This document shows, piece by piece, positions 34,671 to 41,894 of a DNA stretch of 64,000 nt. The stretch is from positions 124,001 through 188,000 of the forward strand of contig NZ_STGY01000083.1 in assembly GCF_004912275.1 (NCBI RefSeq), written 5' to 3'. Position numbers and translations under genes: made by a program. Source of the stretch: Glycomyces buryatensis. GTDB lineage: Bacteria > Actinomycetota > Actinomycetes > Mycobacteriales > Micromonosporaceae. The notes under the pieces are model-generated. The model did no database searches and was not told the DNA's origin. It worked only from the letters and a program-made list of their open reading frames with translations. The stretch's first letter is position 1, and each line of letters opens with the position of its first letter.

Positions 34671-35936
34671 TTACTCGGTGACCGTCAGGTCGGCGGCCCA
34701 GTCGTAGCCTTCGAGGAACGGGTCGGGCTCGATGGGGCCCTCGGATTCCCAGACGGTGTAGAGCAGGCCGTCGGACTGGATCTCGCCGATGCGGGCGGTC
34801 TTGGCGACGTGGTGGTTGTCGCCGTCGATGACGACGGTCCCTTCAGGGCTTTCGAAGGAGACGCCGTCGGCGTTGGCCTGGATGTCCGCGACGGCGAAGG
34901 ATTCGGCCTTCTCGACGGTGGCGGCCCACAGGTAGACCGAGTTGTACGCGGCCTCCATCGGGTCGGAGGTGACGCGGTCGGCGCCGTAGGCGGCCTTGAA
35001 CGCCTCGACGAACGTGGAGTTCACGTCGGATTCGACGGTCTGGTAGTAGTTCCAGGCGGCGAGCTGGCCTTCGATGTTCTCGACGCCGATGCCGCCGACC
35101 TCCTCCTCGGCGATGGAGACGCTCATGACCGGCATCTCCTCGGCGGTGAGGCCGACGTTGGAGTACTCGCGGAAGAAGGCCACATTGGAGTCGCCGTTGA
35201 GGGTGTTGAACACCGCGTCGGCGCCGGAGGCGTTGACCTGCTGGACGATCGTGGAGAAGTCCACGCCGCCGAGCTGGACGTAGTCCTCACCGAGGACCTC
35301 GATGTCGTGGGCCGCGGCGTAGGCGTTGATGATCGCATTGGCGGTGCGGGGGAAGACGTAGTCGGAGCCGACCAGGTAGATCGATTTGACGCCGGTCTCG
35401 GCGAGGTAGTCGAGCGCGGGGATGATCTGCTGGTTGGTAGTGGCGCCGGTGTAGAAGATGTTCTCGCTGGCCTCGAGGCCCTCGTACTGGACCGGGTAGT
35501 ACAGCAGCGAGTCGTTGTCCTCGAAGACCGGGAGCATGGCCTTGCGGGAGGCGGAGGTCCAGCCCCCGAAGACGGAGGCGACGCAGTCCTCGCGGATGAG
35601 CTTCTCGGCCTTCTCGGCGAATACGGTGGGCTCGGAGGCGCCGTCCTCGTCCACGAGTTCGATCTGCTTGTCCATGACGCCGCCGGCGGCGTTGATCTCG
35701 TCGACGGCGAGGTGGATGGCGTCATTGACGGTGGTCTCGGAGATCGCCATGGTGCCGGAGAGCGAGTTGAGCGCGCCGACCTTGATCGTGTCACCCGAAG
35801 TGTCTACACAGGATTCGGCGGCGGCGGTCTCATCACCGGCGCGGGCACCGCCGCACGCGGCGGCGGATCCGGCTGCGATCAGGATCGCGGCGGAGGCCGC
35901 AAGGGCTCGGGAGGTTGGCTTGAAGCGGTTTTGCAT
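34671..35936 (-). CDS. urtA: urea ABC transporter substrate-binding lipoprotein UrtA
   Basis: 421 residues from MQNRFKPTSRALAAS. Lipoprotein signal with Cys28 (AAGSAAACGG). The mature part is a type I binding fold: IKVGALNSLSGTMAISETTVNDAIHLAVDEINAAGGV, then SVFGGWTSASRKAMLPVFE and LLYYPVQYEGLE, which are diagnostic of UrtA/FmdD-type urea and short amide receptors. The open frame extends to 36059, but that part has no ribosome site and no signal-peptide logic. First gene of an eight-gene minus-strand operon running to 25147. Confidence 0.95.
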   Translation of the reverse strand: MQNRFKPTSRALAASAAILIAAGSAAACGGARAGDETAAAESCVDTSGDTIKVGALNSLSGTMAISETTVNDAIHLAVDEINAAGGVMDKQIELVDEDGASEPTVFAEKAEKLIREDCVASVFGGWTSASRKAMLPVFEDNDSLLYYPVQYEGLEASENIFYTGATTNQQIIPALDYLAETGVKSIYLVGSDYVFPRTANAIINAYAAAHDIEVLGEDYVQLGGVDFSTIVQQVNASGADAVFNTLNGDSNVAFFREYSNVGLTAEEMPVMSVSIAEEEVGGIGVENIEGQLAAWNYYQTVESDVNSTFVEAFKAAYGADRVTSDPMEAAYNSVYLWAATVEKAESFAVADIQANADGVSFESPEGTVVIDGDNHHVAKTARIGEIQSDGLLYTVWESEGPIEPDPFLEGYDWAADLTVTE

Positions 35937-35996
35937 GCGGTACTTGACCTTTCGCAGAGGAGCGTCCCGGATTCGAGGGGTCCGGGTCTGCAGGGG

Positions 35997-36095
35997 CACC
36001 GCCGCAGGTCGCGGCGGTGTACATCGGCGTATACAACGACGTATCCGCTCTGGGTACAAGCTAGGACCGCGATGTTTCCCCGTGGTTCACGTCAA
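35997..36095 (-). promoter_or_regulatory. urtA leader and control region: hairpin, GntR-like dyad, GlnR-like half-sites
   Basis: Three elements are visible. A perfect 9-bp hairpin, CACCGCCGC/GCGGCGGTG, lies at 35997-36019. TGTACA (36018-36023) and GTATAC within CGTATACAA (36028-36036) resemble FCD-GntR half-sites. GTTTC (36074) and GTTCA (36085), exactly 11 bp apart, read GAAAC and TGAAC on minus, reminiscent of GlnR boxes. TTGAC at 36095-36091 could be a -35. The binding assignments are inference. Confidence 0.4.
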
Positions 36096-36131
36096 GCACA
36101 GCGAGATGAACTCGCATTGCCGCCACGTAAA

Positions 36132-36159
36132 AAAGACCTCACAATGAAGTGAGGTCTTT
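36132..36159 (-). terminator. intrinsic terminator after serine hydrolase gene
   Basis: AAAGACCTCAC (36132-36142) and GTGAGGTCTTT (36149-36159) form a perfect 11-bp stem with a 6-nt loop. On minus the stem is followed by a run of T (complement of the A run 36129-36134), 22 bp past the stop at 36182. A textbook rho-independent terminator. Confidence 0.9.
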
Positions 36160-36181
36160 GTGGGTTCGTGCCGCTGGTCGA

Positions 36182-37663
36182 TCAGCCGCCGGCACTTTCC
36201 GGTGCCCTCGCGCCGCGTCGCAATCGGACGGACCCAGCCCAGAGCTTGGCCGCGACTACCGCCAATGCGGCGATGGCGAGGGCCGTCGCCGACCAGGCCA
36301 CGTCCGGCATCATGAGCGTGAACAGCACCCGGCTCGGCGCCAGACCGGGCAGGGCGACGCCCATCGCATAGGCGAGCGCCAGCCCGCCGACCGCCCAGCA
36401 GCCCATGCCGATCCACACCCGCCACGCGGGGACGATGCGCTTGGGGGCCCTGCGGAGGCGCACCAGGGTCCACACGGTCACCAGGGCCGCGGCGGCGAGG
36501 AGCGACAGCACGATGGCGAGCGCCCACACGTAGAGCCCGTCCCCTTCGGGCAGTTCGGCCGCTCCCCCGGCGACGATGCGCGCGGCCCCGAAGACCGGGC
36601 CGATGAGCGCGCCGTCCTGGAAGTAGCCGTAGGCGTTCTGCGCGATCACCACGGCCCGGTCGAGTTCGGGCAGGAGCACGATGGCCGCGCTGTAGCCGGG
36701 GGCGCCGCCGGTGTGAAAGACGGTGGTGGTGCCGAGGTCGGCATTGCCGTCGCCGATCTTCCAGCCGAGTCCGTAGCCGACGCGCTCGTTCATGGCGGCC
36801 GCCGGGGTCTGCGCCAGCTCCACCGATTCCGGTTCGAGCACGCGCGTCTCGCCGATCGCGCCCTTGCCGAGCTGCATCATGGCGAAGCGCGCGAGGTCGT
36901 CGACCGTGCCGCCGAGGTAGCCGTAGCTGGGGCCGGTCGGGTCGAAGGGGGCGTCGATGGCGGTGGCCTGCCCGAAGACGTAGGCGTGCCCGTCCGGGAC
37001 CGCCTGCGCCGCTTCGGCGGTGGCGATGGCGCCGTTCATGCCGGTCGGTTCGAGGACGGCCTCGCGCAGGTAGTCCTCGTAGGGCATGCCGGAGACGGCC
37101 TGCACGATGGCGCCGAGTACCAGGTAGTTGGCGCTCGCGTACTCGAATTCGGTGCCGGGTTCGGCGAAGGTCTCGGCGACGGCGAGGTCGGCGACGGCCT
37201 GGCCGTATGGGTCTTCGGCGGCGTCGAACCGGTCGGTGATGCCGGTGCCCTCGGGGATGCCGCTGGTCTGTTCGAGCAGGTGCCGCACGGTGATCCGGCC
37301 GGAGCGGCCTGAGTCGGCGAGGGTGAAGTCGGGCAGGTAGGTCGCGGCGGGTTCGTCGAGGTCGATGCGGCCGTCCTCGACGAGGGTCATGACGGTGGTG
37401 GCGGTGACGGGTTTGGCCACCGATCCCCACAGGAACGGGCTGGTCTCGGTGACCGGATCGCCGTTGCCGTCCGTGCCGTGGGCGGCGGTGTGCTCGACGC
37501 CGTCGGCCGAGACGACGGCCCAGGCTGCGCCGGGCACGCCATTGCGTTCGAGGCTGGCTTCGATATAGGCGTCGAGGTCGGCGGGCGCCGGCTCGGCGGC
37601 GGCGGGTGCCGCGGAGGTGACGATGAGGGCCGCGGTGAGGGCGGCTGTCGCAATGGTGCGCAT
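36182..37663 (-). CDS. serine hydrolase, beta-lactamase/class C-like, with C-terminal membrane domain
   Basis: 493 residues from MRTIATAALTAAL. Sec signal peptide cut near AAA/EP. The class C beta-lactamase/D-Ala-D-Ala peptidase-like domain runs ~30-355 with SVAK (FLWGSVAKPVT), the Tyr motif YASANY and HTGG (FHTGGAPGYS). After residue ~365, three to four membrane helices follow (LYVWALAIVLSLLAAAALV..., CWAVGGLALAYAMGVALPG). Probable membrane-anchored extracytoplasmic peptidase or esterase; substrate unknown. Divergent from the TetR gene, sharing a dyad at 37721-37740. Confidence 0.92.
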   Translation of the reverse strand: MRTIATAALTAALIVTSAAPAAAEPAPADLDAYIEASLERNGVPGAAWAVVSADGVEHTAAHGTDGNGDPVTETSPFLWGSVAKPVTATTVMTLVEDGRIDLDEPAATYLPDFTLADSGRSGRITVRHLLEQTSGIPEGTGITDRFDAAEDPYGQAVADLAVAETFAEPGTEFEYASANYLVLGAIVQAVSGMPYEDYLREAVLEPTGMNGAIATAEAAQAVPDGHAYVFGQATAIDAPFDPTGPSYGYLGGTVDDLARFAMMQLGKGAIGETRVLEPESVELAQTPAAAMNERVGYGLGWKIGDGNADLGTTTVFHTGGAPGYSAAIVLLPELDRAVVIAQNAYGYFQDGALIGPVFGAARIVAGGAAELPEGDGLYVWALAIVLSLLAAAALVTVWTLVRLRRAPKRIVPAWRVWIGMGCWAVGGLALAYAMGVALPGLAPSRVLFTLMMPDVAWSATALAIAALAVVAAKLWAGSVRLRRGARAPESAGG

Positions 37664-37720
37664 GGTCGTCCAGGTGGTGGTGTCGGGTGGGTGATGACAG
37701 GGTGTGGCCGCAGGGCATAT

Positions 37721-37740
37721 AACCATACGACCATATGGTT
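37721..37740. promoter_or_regulatory. inverted repeat operator between serine hydrolase and tetR
   Basis: AACCATA (37721-37727) and TATGGTT (37734-37740) form a perfect 7-bp inverted repeat with a 6-bp spacer; internal CCATATGG is itself palindromic. Another ACCAT follows at 37749. The region is strikingly AT-rich for this genome. A TetR autoregulatory site is the simplest reading. Confidence 0.62.
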
Positions 37741-37772
37741 TCACGATTACCATACACCTATATGATTATTTG

Positions 37773-38450
37773 ATGCCGAGGACCGCAGACCACGACGTTC
37801 GCCGCACCCAGATCGCCGGGGCGGTGCACCGCCTGATCGCCCACGCCGGGCTCGATGCGGCGACGATGGCGGCCGTGGCGCGCGAGGCCGACATGTCGGT
37901 GGGCCTGGTGCAGCACTATTTCCGCTCCAAGGACGACCTGCTGCTGTTCGCCTATCGTCGCACCACCGGCGACATGCTCGAACGCGTCGAACACCATGTG
38001 GCCGAGGGCGAGGCGGCGCAGCGGACCATCGCCGCGATCCTCCTGACCAGCCTCCAGGAGCTGTGGCCGCTGGACGAGCGGCGGCGGGGCGAGTACCGCA
38101 TCGGCCGGGCCTTCCACGCCCGCTCGCTGGACAATCCGACGGTCGCGACGGTGGCGCGCGAGACGGCCGCGGCCCTCCGGGCGCAGATCGCCACGGCAGT
38201 GAGCAATGGAAAACACTGCGGCGAGGTCGAACTCGGCACCGACGCCGAGGAGGCGGCCGTGCGACTCTCGGCCCTGGTGGACGGTATGGCCGACCAGCTC
38301 TATCTCGACCCCGAACGCCCCGTGGGAAACCGCGGCCTCACCGAAGTCGCCGCCGACATCCTCCAGGGCGCTCTCGCCGACGTGTTCAGCGGCGAATGCC
38401 ACCGCCACGACCCCGACTGGGTCGATCCGGTCGGTCGCCGAACAGATTGA
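37773..38450 (+). CDS. TetR-family regulator (BetI-like)
   Basis: 225 residues from MPRTADHDVRRTQIAGAVHRLIA. HTH ~10-57 (GLDAATMAAVAREADMSVGLVQHYFRSKDDLL). The C-terminal ligand domain is of the BetI/TetR_C_6 kind (RRGEYRIGRAFHARSLDNP...ALVDGMADQLYLDP). TATGAT at 37761-37766 lies exactly six bases before the ATG and no ribosome site exists, so the transcript should be leaderless. The in-frame extension to 37704 crosses the operator and is rejected. Likely represses itself and the divergent serine hydrolase. Confidence 0.92.
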   Translation: MPRTADHDVRRTQIAGAVHRLIAHAGLDAATMAAVAREADMSVGLVQHYFRSKDDLLLFAYRRTTGDMLERVEHHVAEGEAAQRTIAAILLTSLQELWPLDERRRGEYRIGRAFHARSLDNPTVATVARETAAALRAQIATAVSNGKHCGEVELGTDAEEAAVRLSALVDGMADQLYLDPERPVGNRGLTEVAADILQGALADVFSGECHRHDPDWVDPVGRRTD

Positions 38451-38524
38451 GCAGCCGGGCGCCGGCCTAAGAGGAGTATGGACGCCGTCGATGTGACAGC
38501 TGATTCGATTTTGTGTCTGGGCCC

Positions 38525-40237
38525 TCACCCGGACTCAAGTGCCAATAACTCGGTACCGATATATATCAAAGATTTCAGGACGTGTTTGCCCGGTACGAGG
38601 ACGCCCCGCAGGACCGGCAGGACCGTGGACGGCCAGTACAGGTGCGTGCCGGGCATCGGCTCGATCAGGGACGCCTCGCGGCCGTCCCCGGCGTCGACGA
38701 TGCGGCTGCGGATGCCCTGGCTGAGCACGCTGGCCTTGCCCTCACCGGAGTCGGCAACGTGGCCATCGAGCGGGACGCACCAGCCGCCTTCGCCGGTGTA
38801 GAGCTCGCGCTCGGTCTCGATGACGTGGACACGGGCGTGCCAGCCGTCGACGGCCGCTTCCAGGGAGGTCGTGACGGTGACGTCCTCCCAGGGCTGCCAG
38901 GCGACGGTCAGGACGCCCTTGTCGTCAATGGCCCCGTCTTCGGAGTCCTCGCGGCCTCTCCAGTGGCGCCCGTCCTCCGAGAGCATCAGGGCCCCATCGG
39001 GAACCGCGCACTCCAGGCCCGGACCGGCCACCGAGTGGGAGAAACCGGCGAGGGACGAGTAGGCGAACTTGGCGTAGGTCTCCTGGCCGCCGCGCATCTT
39101 CGGGCGCCAGGCCTGGCCATTGAGGCGCGTGACATTGCCGCCGGTGTCGCGAATGTGGACGGCGCGGGCGGCCTTGTGGGGCTCGACCACGGGCGCGGGT
39201 TCGGCGGCCTCAGTCGTCCAAAACGGGTGTTGCTCCCCCGCCAGCAATCCCGCGAACAGCTTCGTCGCCCACCAAGGGGACCCGGCGGTGAGGTACTGCT
39301 CGACCAGCGCGTCGTTGGGGTAGGCGTAACCGACCGTGAGGCGGCCCTCGGGGTCGAGGATGGGCTTGTCCCACCACCAGTCGAGATGACGGCGGGCGAA
39401 ACCGGCCGCCTCGGCCCACGGAACCGCCTCGACGTTCGCCGCCGCCAAAGCACCCCACAGCGAGCCCTGCGCGAAGCGGTAGCCGAGACTGCGGCCGTAC
39501 GGGACCGCGGCGCCGTCGGAGGCGAACCAGGACCGGAACTTCTTCGCGAACCCCGACGCGGCCTCGACGTAGCGGTCATCCCCGCAGAGCCGGTAATGCA
39601 GCAGCGCATAGGTATGGAACGCGAAGGGGTTGTAGTAGTCGACGCGGCCGCCTTCGCCGTCCTCGAATACCGAGCCGCCGATCTGGAACTCGCCCATGCG
39701 CTCCAGGTGGGCGGTGGCGATGGACTTGTCGCGTGCGACGCCGATCCGGTCGAGTCCGTGCCCGGCGAACACCGGGAAGTAATGCCAGTTGGTGTCGGCG
39801 ACGTCGGTCCGGTAGGCCGCCGAGAGCCAAGTGGAGACATTGTCCTTGGCCTTGGGTGCCAAGGGGTCCCACAGTTTTTCGGGTGCGAGGGCGAGGCCCC
39901 AGCCGACCGCGGCGGCCTCGACGCAGCGCTGCGAGGGGTGGACCATGTCGCCCACGTACCAGTCGTCGGCGGGGTCGAGGGACCGGGCGAGGGATTCGGC
40001 GAGCGAGGCCCACACGGCCTCGGGGACGGCGTCCTTCGCGGCGGCCAGGCCCCAGAGCGGGCGAGTGAGGAGTTCGAACCAGTTCTCGACGTGGGAGTGG
40101 TTGGACATCGTCACGGGTGTCGCGGCGGGTCCGGCCGCCGCCAGCTCGACGGCTGGTCTCCCGATCGCCAACGCGGCGGCCTCCCAGCCGCTGAAGGAGT
40201 GTTCCAGTGGGCCGAAGGCGCGCTGTGGTGAAGTCAC
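38525..40237 (-). CDS. DUF2264 domain-containing protein
   Basis: 570 residues from GTG 40237. DUF2264 region ~40-330 with alpha/alpha-barrel-like blocks (HVENWFELLTRPLWGLAAA, NWHYFPVFAGHGLDRIG, YYNPFAFHTYALLHYRLCG, YGRSLGYRFAQGSLWGALA). A beta-rich C-terminal part follows (HIRDTGGNVTRLNGQAW..., LYTGEGGWCVPLDGHVADS). No signal peptide. DUF2264 proteins recur in pectin/rhamnogalacturonan loci and resemble unsaturated-glucuronyl hydrolases or heparinase-like folds; activity unproven. TAGCGT eight bases before the GTG suggests a leaderless start. Confidence 0.85.
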   Translation of the reverse strand: MTSPQRAFGPLEHSFSGWEAAALAIGRPAVELAAAGPAATPVTMSNHSHVENWFELLTRPLWGLAAAKDAVPEAVWASLAESLARSLDPADDWYVGDMVHPSQRCVEAAAVGWGLALAPEKLWDPLAPKAKDNVSTWLSAAYRTDVADTNWHYFPVFAGHGLDRIGVARDKSIATAHLERMGEFQIGGSVFEDGEGGRVDYYNPFAFHTYALLHYRLCGDDRYVEAASGFAKKFRSWFASDGAAVPYGRSLGYRFAQGSLWGALAAANVEAVPWAEAAGFARRHLDWWWDKPILDPEGRLTVGYAYPNDALVEQYLTAGSPWWATKLFAGLLAGEQHPFWTTEAAEPAPVVEPHKAARAVHIRDTGGNVTRLNGQAWRPKMRGGQETYAKFAYSSLAGFSHSVAGPGLECAVPDGALMLSEDGRHWRGREDSEDGAIDDKGVLTVAWQPWEDVTVTTSLEAAVDGWHARVHVIETERELYTGEGGWCVPLDGHVADSGEGKASVLSQGIRSRIVDAGDGREASLIEPMPGTHLYWPSTVLPVLRGVLVPGKHVLKSLIYIGTELLALESG

Positions 40238-40310
40238 AACGGCACACGCTATCAATGGCCCGGCGTCACGGCAACCCCACCTAGGATCTGGGAATTCGTG
40301 GCGGCGCTGC

Positions 40311-41141
40311 TCAGGCGGCGGTGAATTCGCGGATCGCCCGAGCCAGTGCGGCGGGTTGGTCGAGCGGAATCAGCGTGCCGGAGTCGGGGATCTCGAGGTA
40401 GTCGGCGCCGGGGATGAGCTCGGCCAGGCGGCGGCCGTGGGCCGGGGGCATCATGCGGTCCTCGGCTCCCCAGACGACGAGGGTCGGGTTCGGGAAGGCG
40501 GCGAGCTTGTCGGCGGCTTCGAGCATCTCGGTTTTGCGGACGGCGCGGAGGTACTTGGTGAGGTCGGCGCGGACGGCGCGGTCGGTGCGCAGGCGTCCGA
40601 ACCACTCGTCGGAGAGGTCGTGCGGGACGGTCTTCTCGGTCATGAGCATGAGGCCGGTGCCCGGAATGCGGCGCATGGGGCGCGGCGCGAACGCCAGCGC
40701 GAGGAGGAGCAGTCCGCCGGGGATCCTGGCGAGCGCGTCGAGCATGGTGCCGCCACCCTGCGGCGGGTAGTTGTCGAAGGCCTCGCACCCGGCGATGACC
40801 ATGCGGCCGACCCGTTCGGGTCGTTCGGCGGCGAGCTGCTGGAGGCGGCCGGAGTCGTTCTCGACGAAGACGGTGCGCTCGTCCAGATCGAGTGCATCGG
40901 CCAGTTCGCCGATGAGGAGCGCGGCGGTGTGCGGGGAGAGGTCGGCGTCGGGTCGCATGGCGCGGGGGTGGCTCCCGTAGGGCAGGGTCGGGGCGATGAC
41001 GCGGTGGTCGGTTTCGAGGTCGGCGATGACGTCGCGCCAGACGGTGGCCGATTGGACCAGACCGTGCAGCAGCAGGACCGTCGGTCCGGATCCGGTGTCC
41101 TCGTATGAGATCGTGCCGAGGGAGAGCTCGATTGTGGGCAT
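40311..41141 (-). CDS. alpha/beta hydrolase
   Basis: 276 residues from MPTIELSLGTISYEDTGSGP. Oxyanion HG in LLLHGLVQSATVWRDVI; the nucleophile elbow is VENDSGRLQQLAAERPERV, where the elbow position is Asp (x-N-D-S-G) as in haloalkane dehalogenase/epoxide hydrolase relatives, not the usual Ser. The acid is probably in VVWGAEDRMMPP; no histidine is obvious in the C-terminal segment EIPDSGTLIPLDQPAAL, where His is expected. AAAGGA six bases before ATG. Substrate unknown. Confidence 0.88.
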   Translation of the reverse strand: MPTIELSLGTISYEDTGSGPTVLLLHGLVQSATVWRDVIADLETDHRVIAPTLPYGSHPRAMRPDADLSPHTAALLIGELADALDLDERTVFVENDSGRLQQLAAERPERVGRMVIAGCEAFDNYPPQGGGTMLDALARIPGGLLLLALAFAPRPMRRIPGTGLMLMTEKTVPHDLSDEWFGRLRTDRAVRADLTKYLRAVRKTEMLEAADKLAAFPNPTLVVWGAEDRMMPPAHGRRLAELIPGADYLEIPDSGTLIPLDQPAALARAIREFTAA

Positions 41142-41243
41142 GTTCCGTCCTTTGCTCGATGCTCTTCGCATGGGGTGCGGTCGATCCCGATACTAACGAG
41201 TAATAGAGCGGCGGGACGGGTCCGTGGGCCCGCCCCGCTGTGC

Positions 41244-41813
41244 TCACTGCTCCGGCGCTGGGACCGGCTTTGTTCTGATCCACCAGCCGAGGACGAAGCC
41301 TCCGGCGGCGATCGAGGTGATCGTCATGGCCACCGAGAAGACTCCCGCGCCGAAGATCCAGCCGATCAGCAGGCCGAGGCCGACGATGTAGCTGGACCAG
41401 GCGATGGCGGCCAGGGCCGCCATTCGGGTGTGGTGGTATTCGGGGGCGCCGGTGGCCGCCCAGGCCAGGGCGGTGCGGCCGGCCGGGACGAACCTGGCGA
41501 CCAGGGTGGTCAGGTTGGGGTGGCGCGTCAGCGTGGACCGCAGTCGCTCCTCGAGCGCGGCGACCTTGGCAGAGCCGCGGACGCGCCAATGCCAGTTGGC
41601 GCGGGCCAGTCGCAGGGTGCGGAACCCGACGACGTCGCCGAGCCAGGAGGACGCGGCCGCCCACAGCACCAAAGCCGCGATGAGGACCCAGTTACCGACG
41701 ATGAACCCGGCGATGGCCGCGATCGTGGTCGCGCTGGGGACCATCGGGATGAAGAAATCGGCGATGACGAGCGCTGTGAGCACCAGCGCCACCACCGGGA
41801 GACTGAACGTCAT
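41244..41813 (-). CDS. DedA-like membrane protein, paralog of 24516-25187
   Basis: 189 residues, MTFSLPVVALVLTALVIADFF. Contains MVPSATTIAAIAGFIVGNW, SSWLGDVVGFRTLRLAR, TTLVARFVPAGRTALAWAATGAP and VGLGLLIGWIFGAGVFS, which align almost block for block with the second DedA of the 24-kb locus but without its basic tail. Probable lipid-carrier translocase-like membrane protein (inferred from superfamily). Stand-alone; a TAATAG-like -10 lies about 20 bp upstream on minus. Confidence 0.9.
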   Translation of the reverse strand: MTFSLPVVALVLTALVIADFFIPMVPSATTIAAIAGFIVGNWVLIAALVLWAAASSWLGDVVGFRTLRLARANWHWRVRGSAKVAALEERLRSTLTRHPNLTTLVARFVPAGRTALAWAATGAPEYHHTRMAALAAIAWSSYIVGLGLLIGWIFGAGVFSVAMTITSIAAGGFVLGWWIRTKPVPAPEQ

Positions 41814-41855
41814 GTTCGACTCGATGTCTATTAAGGAATTAAGCGGTGGAGAGGC

Positions 41856-41883
41856 GGGCCGCCCGGGATCGTCCGGGCGGCCC
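41856..41883 (-). terminator. hairpin terminator after MMPL gene
   Basis: GGGCCGCCCGG (41856-41866) and CCGGGCGGCCC (41873-41883) form a perfect 11-bp stem with a 6-nt loop, extended outward by further pairs. It begins 12 bp after the transporter stop on minus. Confidence 0.8.
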
Positions 41884-41894
41884 GTCTCGCTTCG

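Noticed and set aside
35937-36125. Guanidine-I (ykkC) riboswitch upstream of the urea genes
   Set aside because: I looked for the conserved ACGR and loop sequences and did not see them; the visible hairpins are unrelated.
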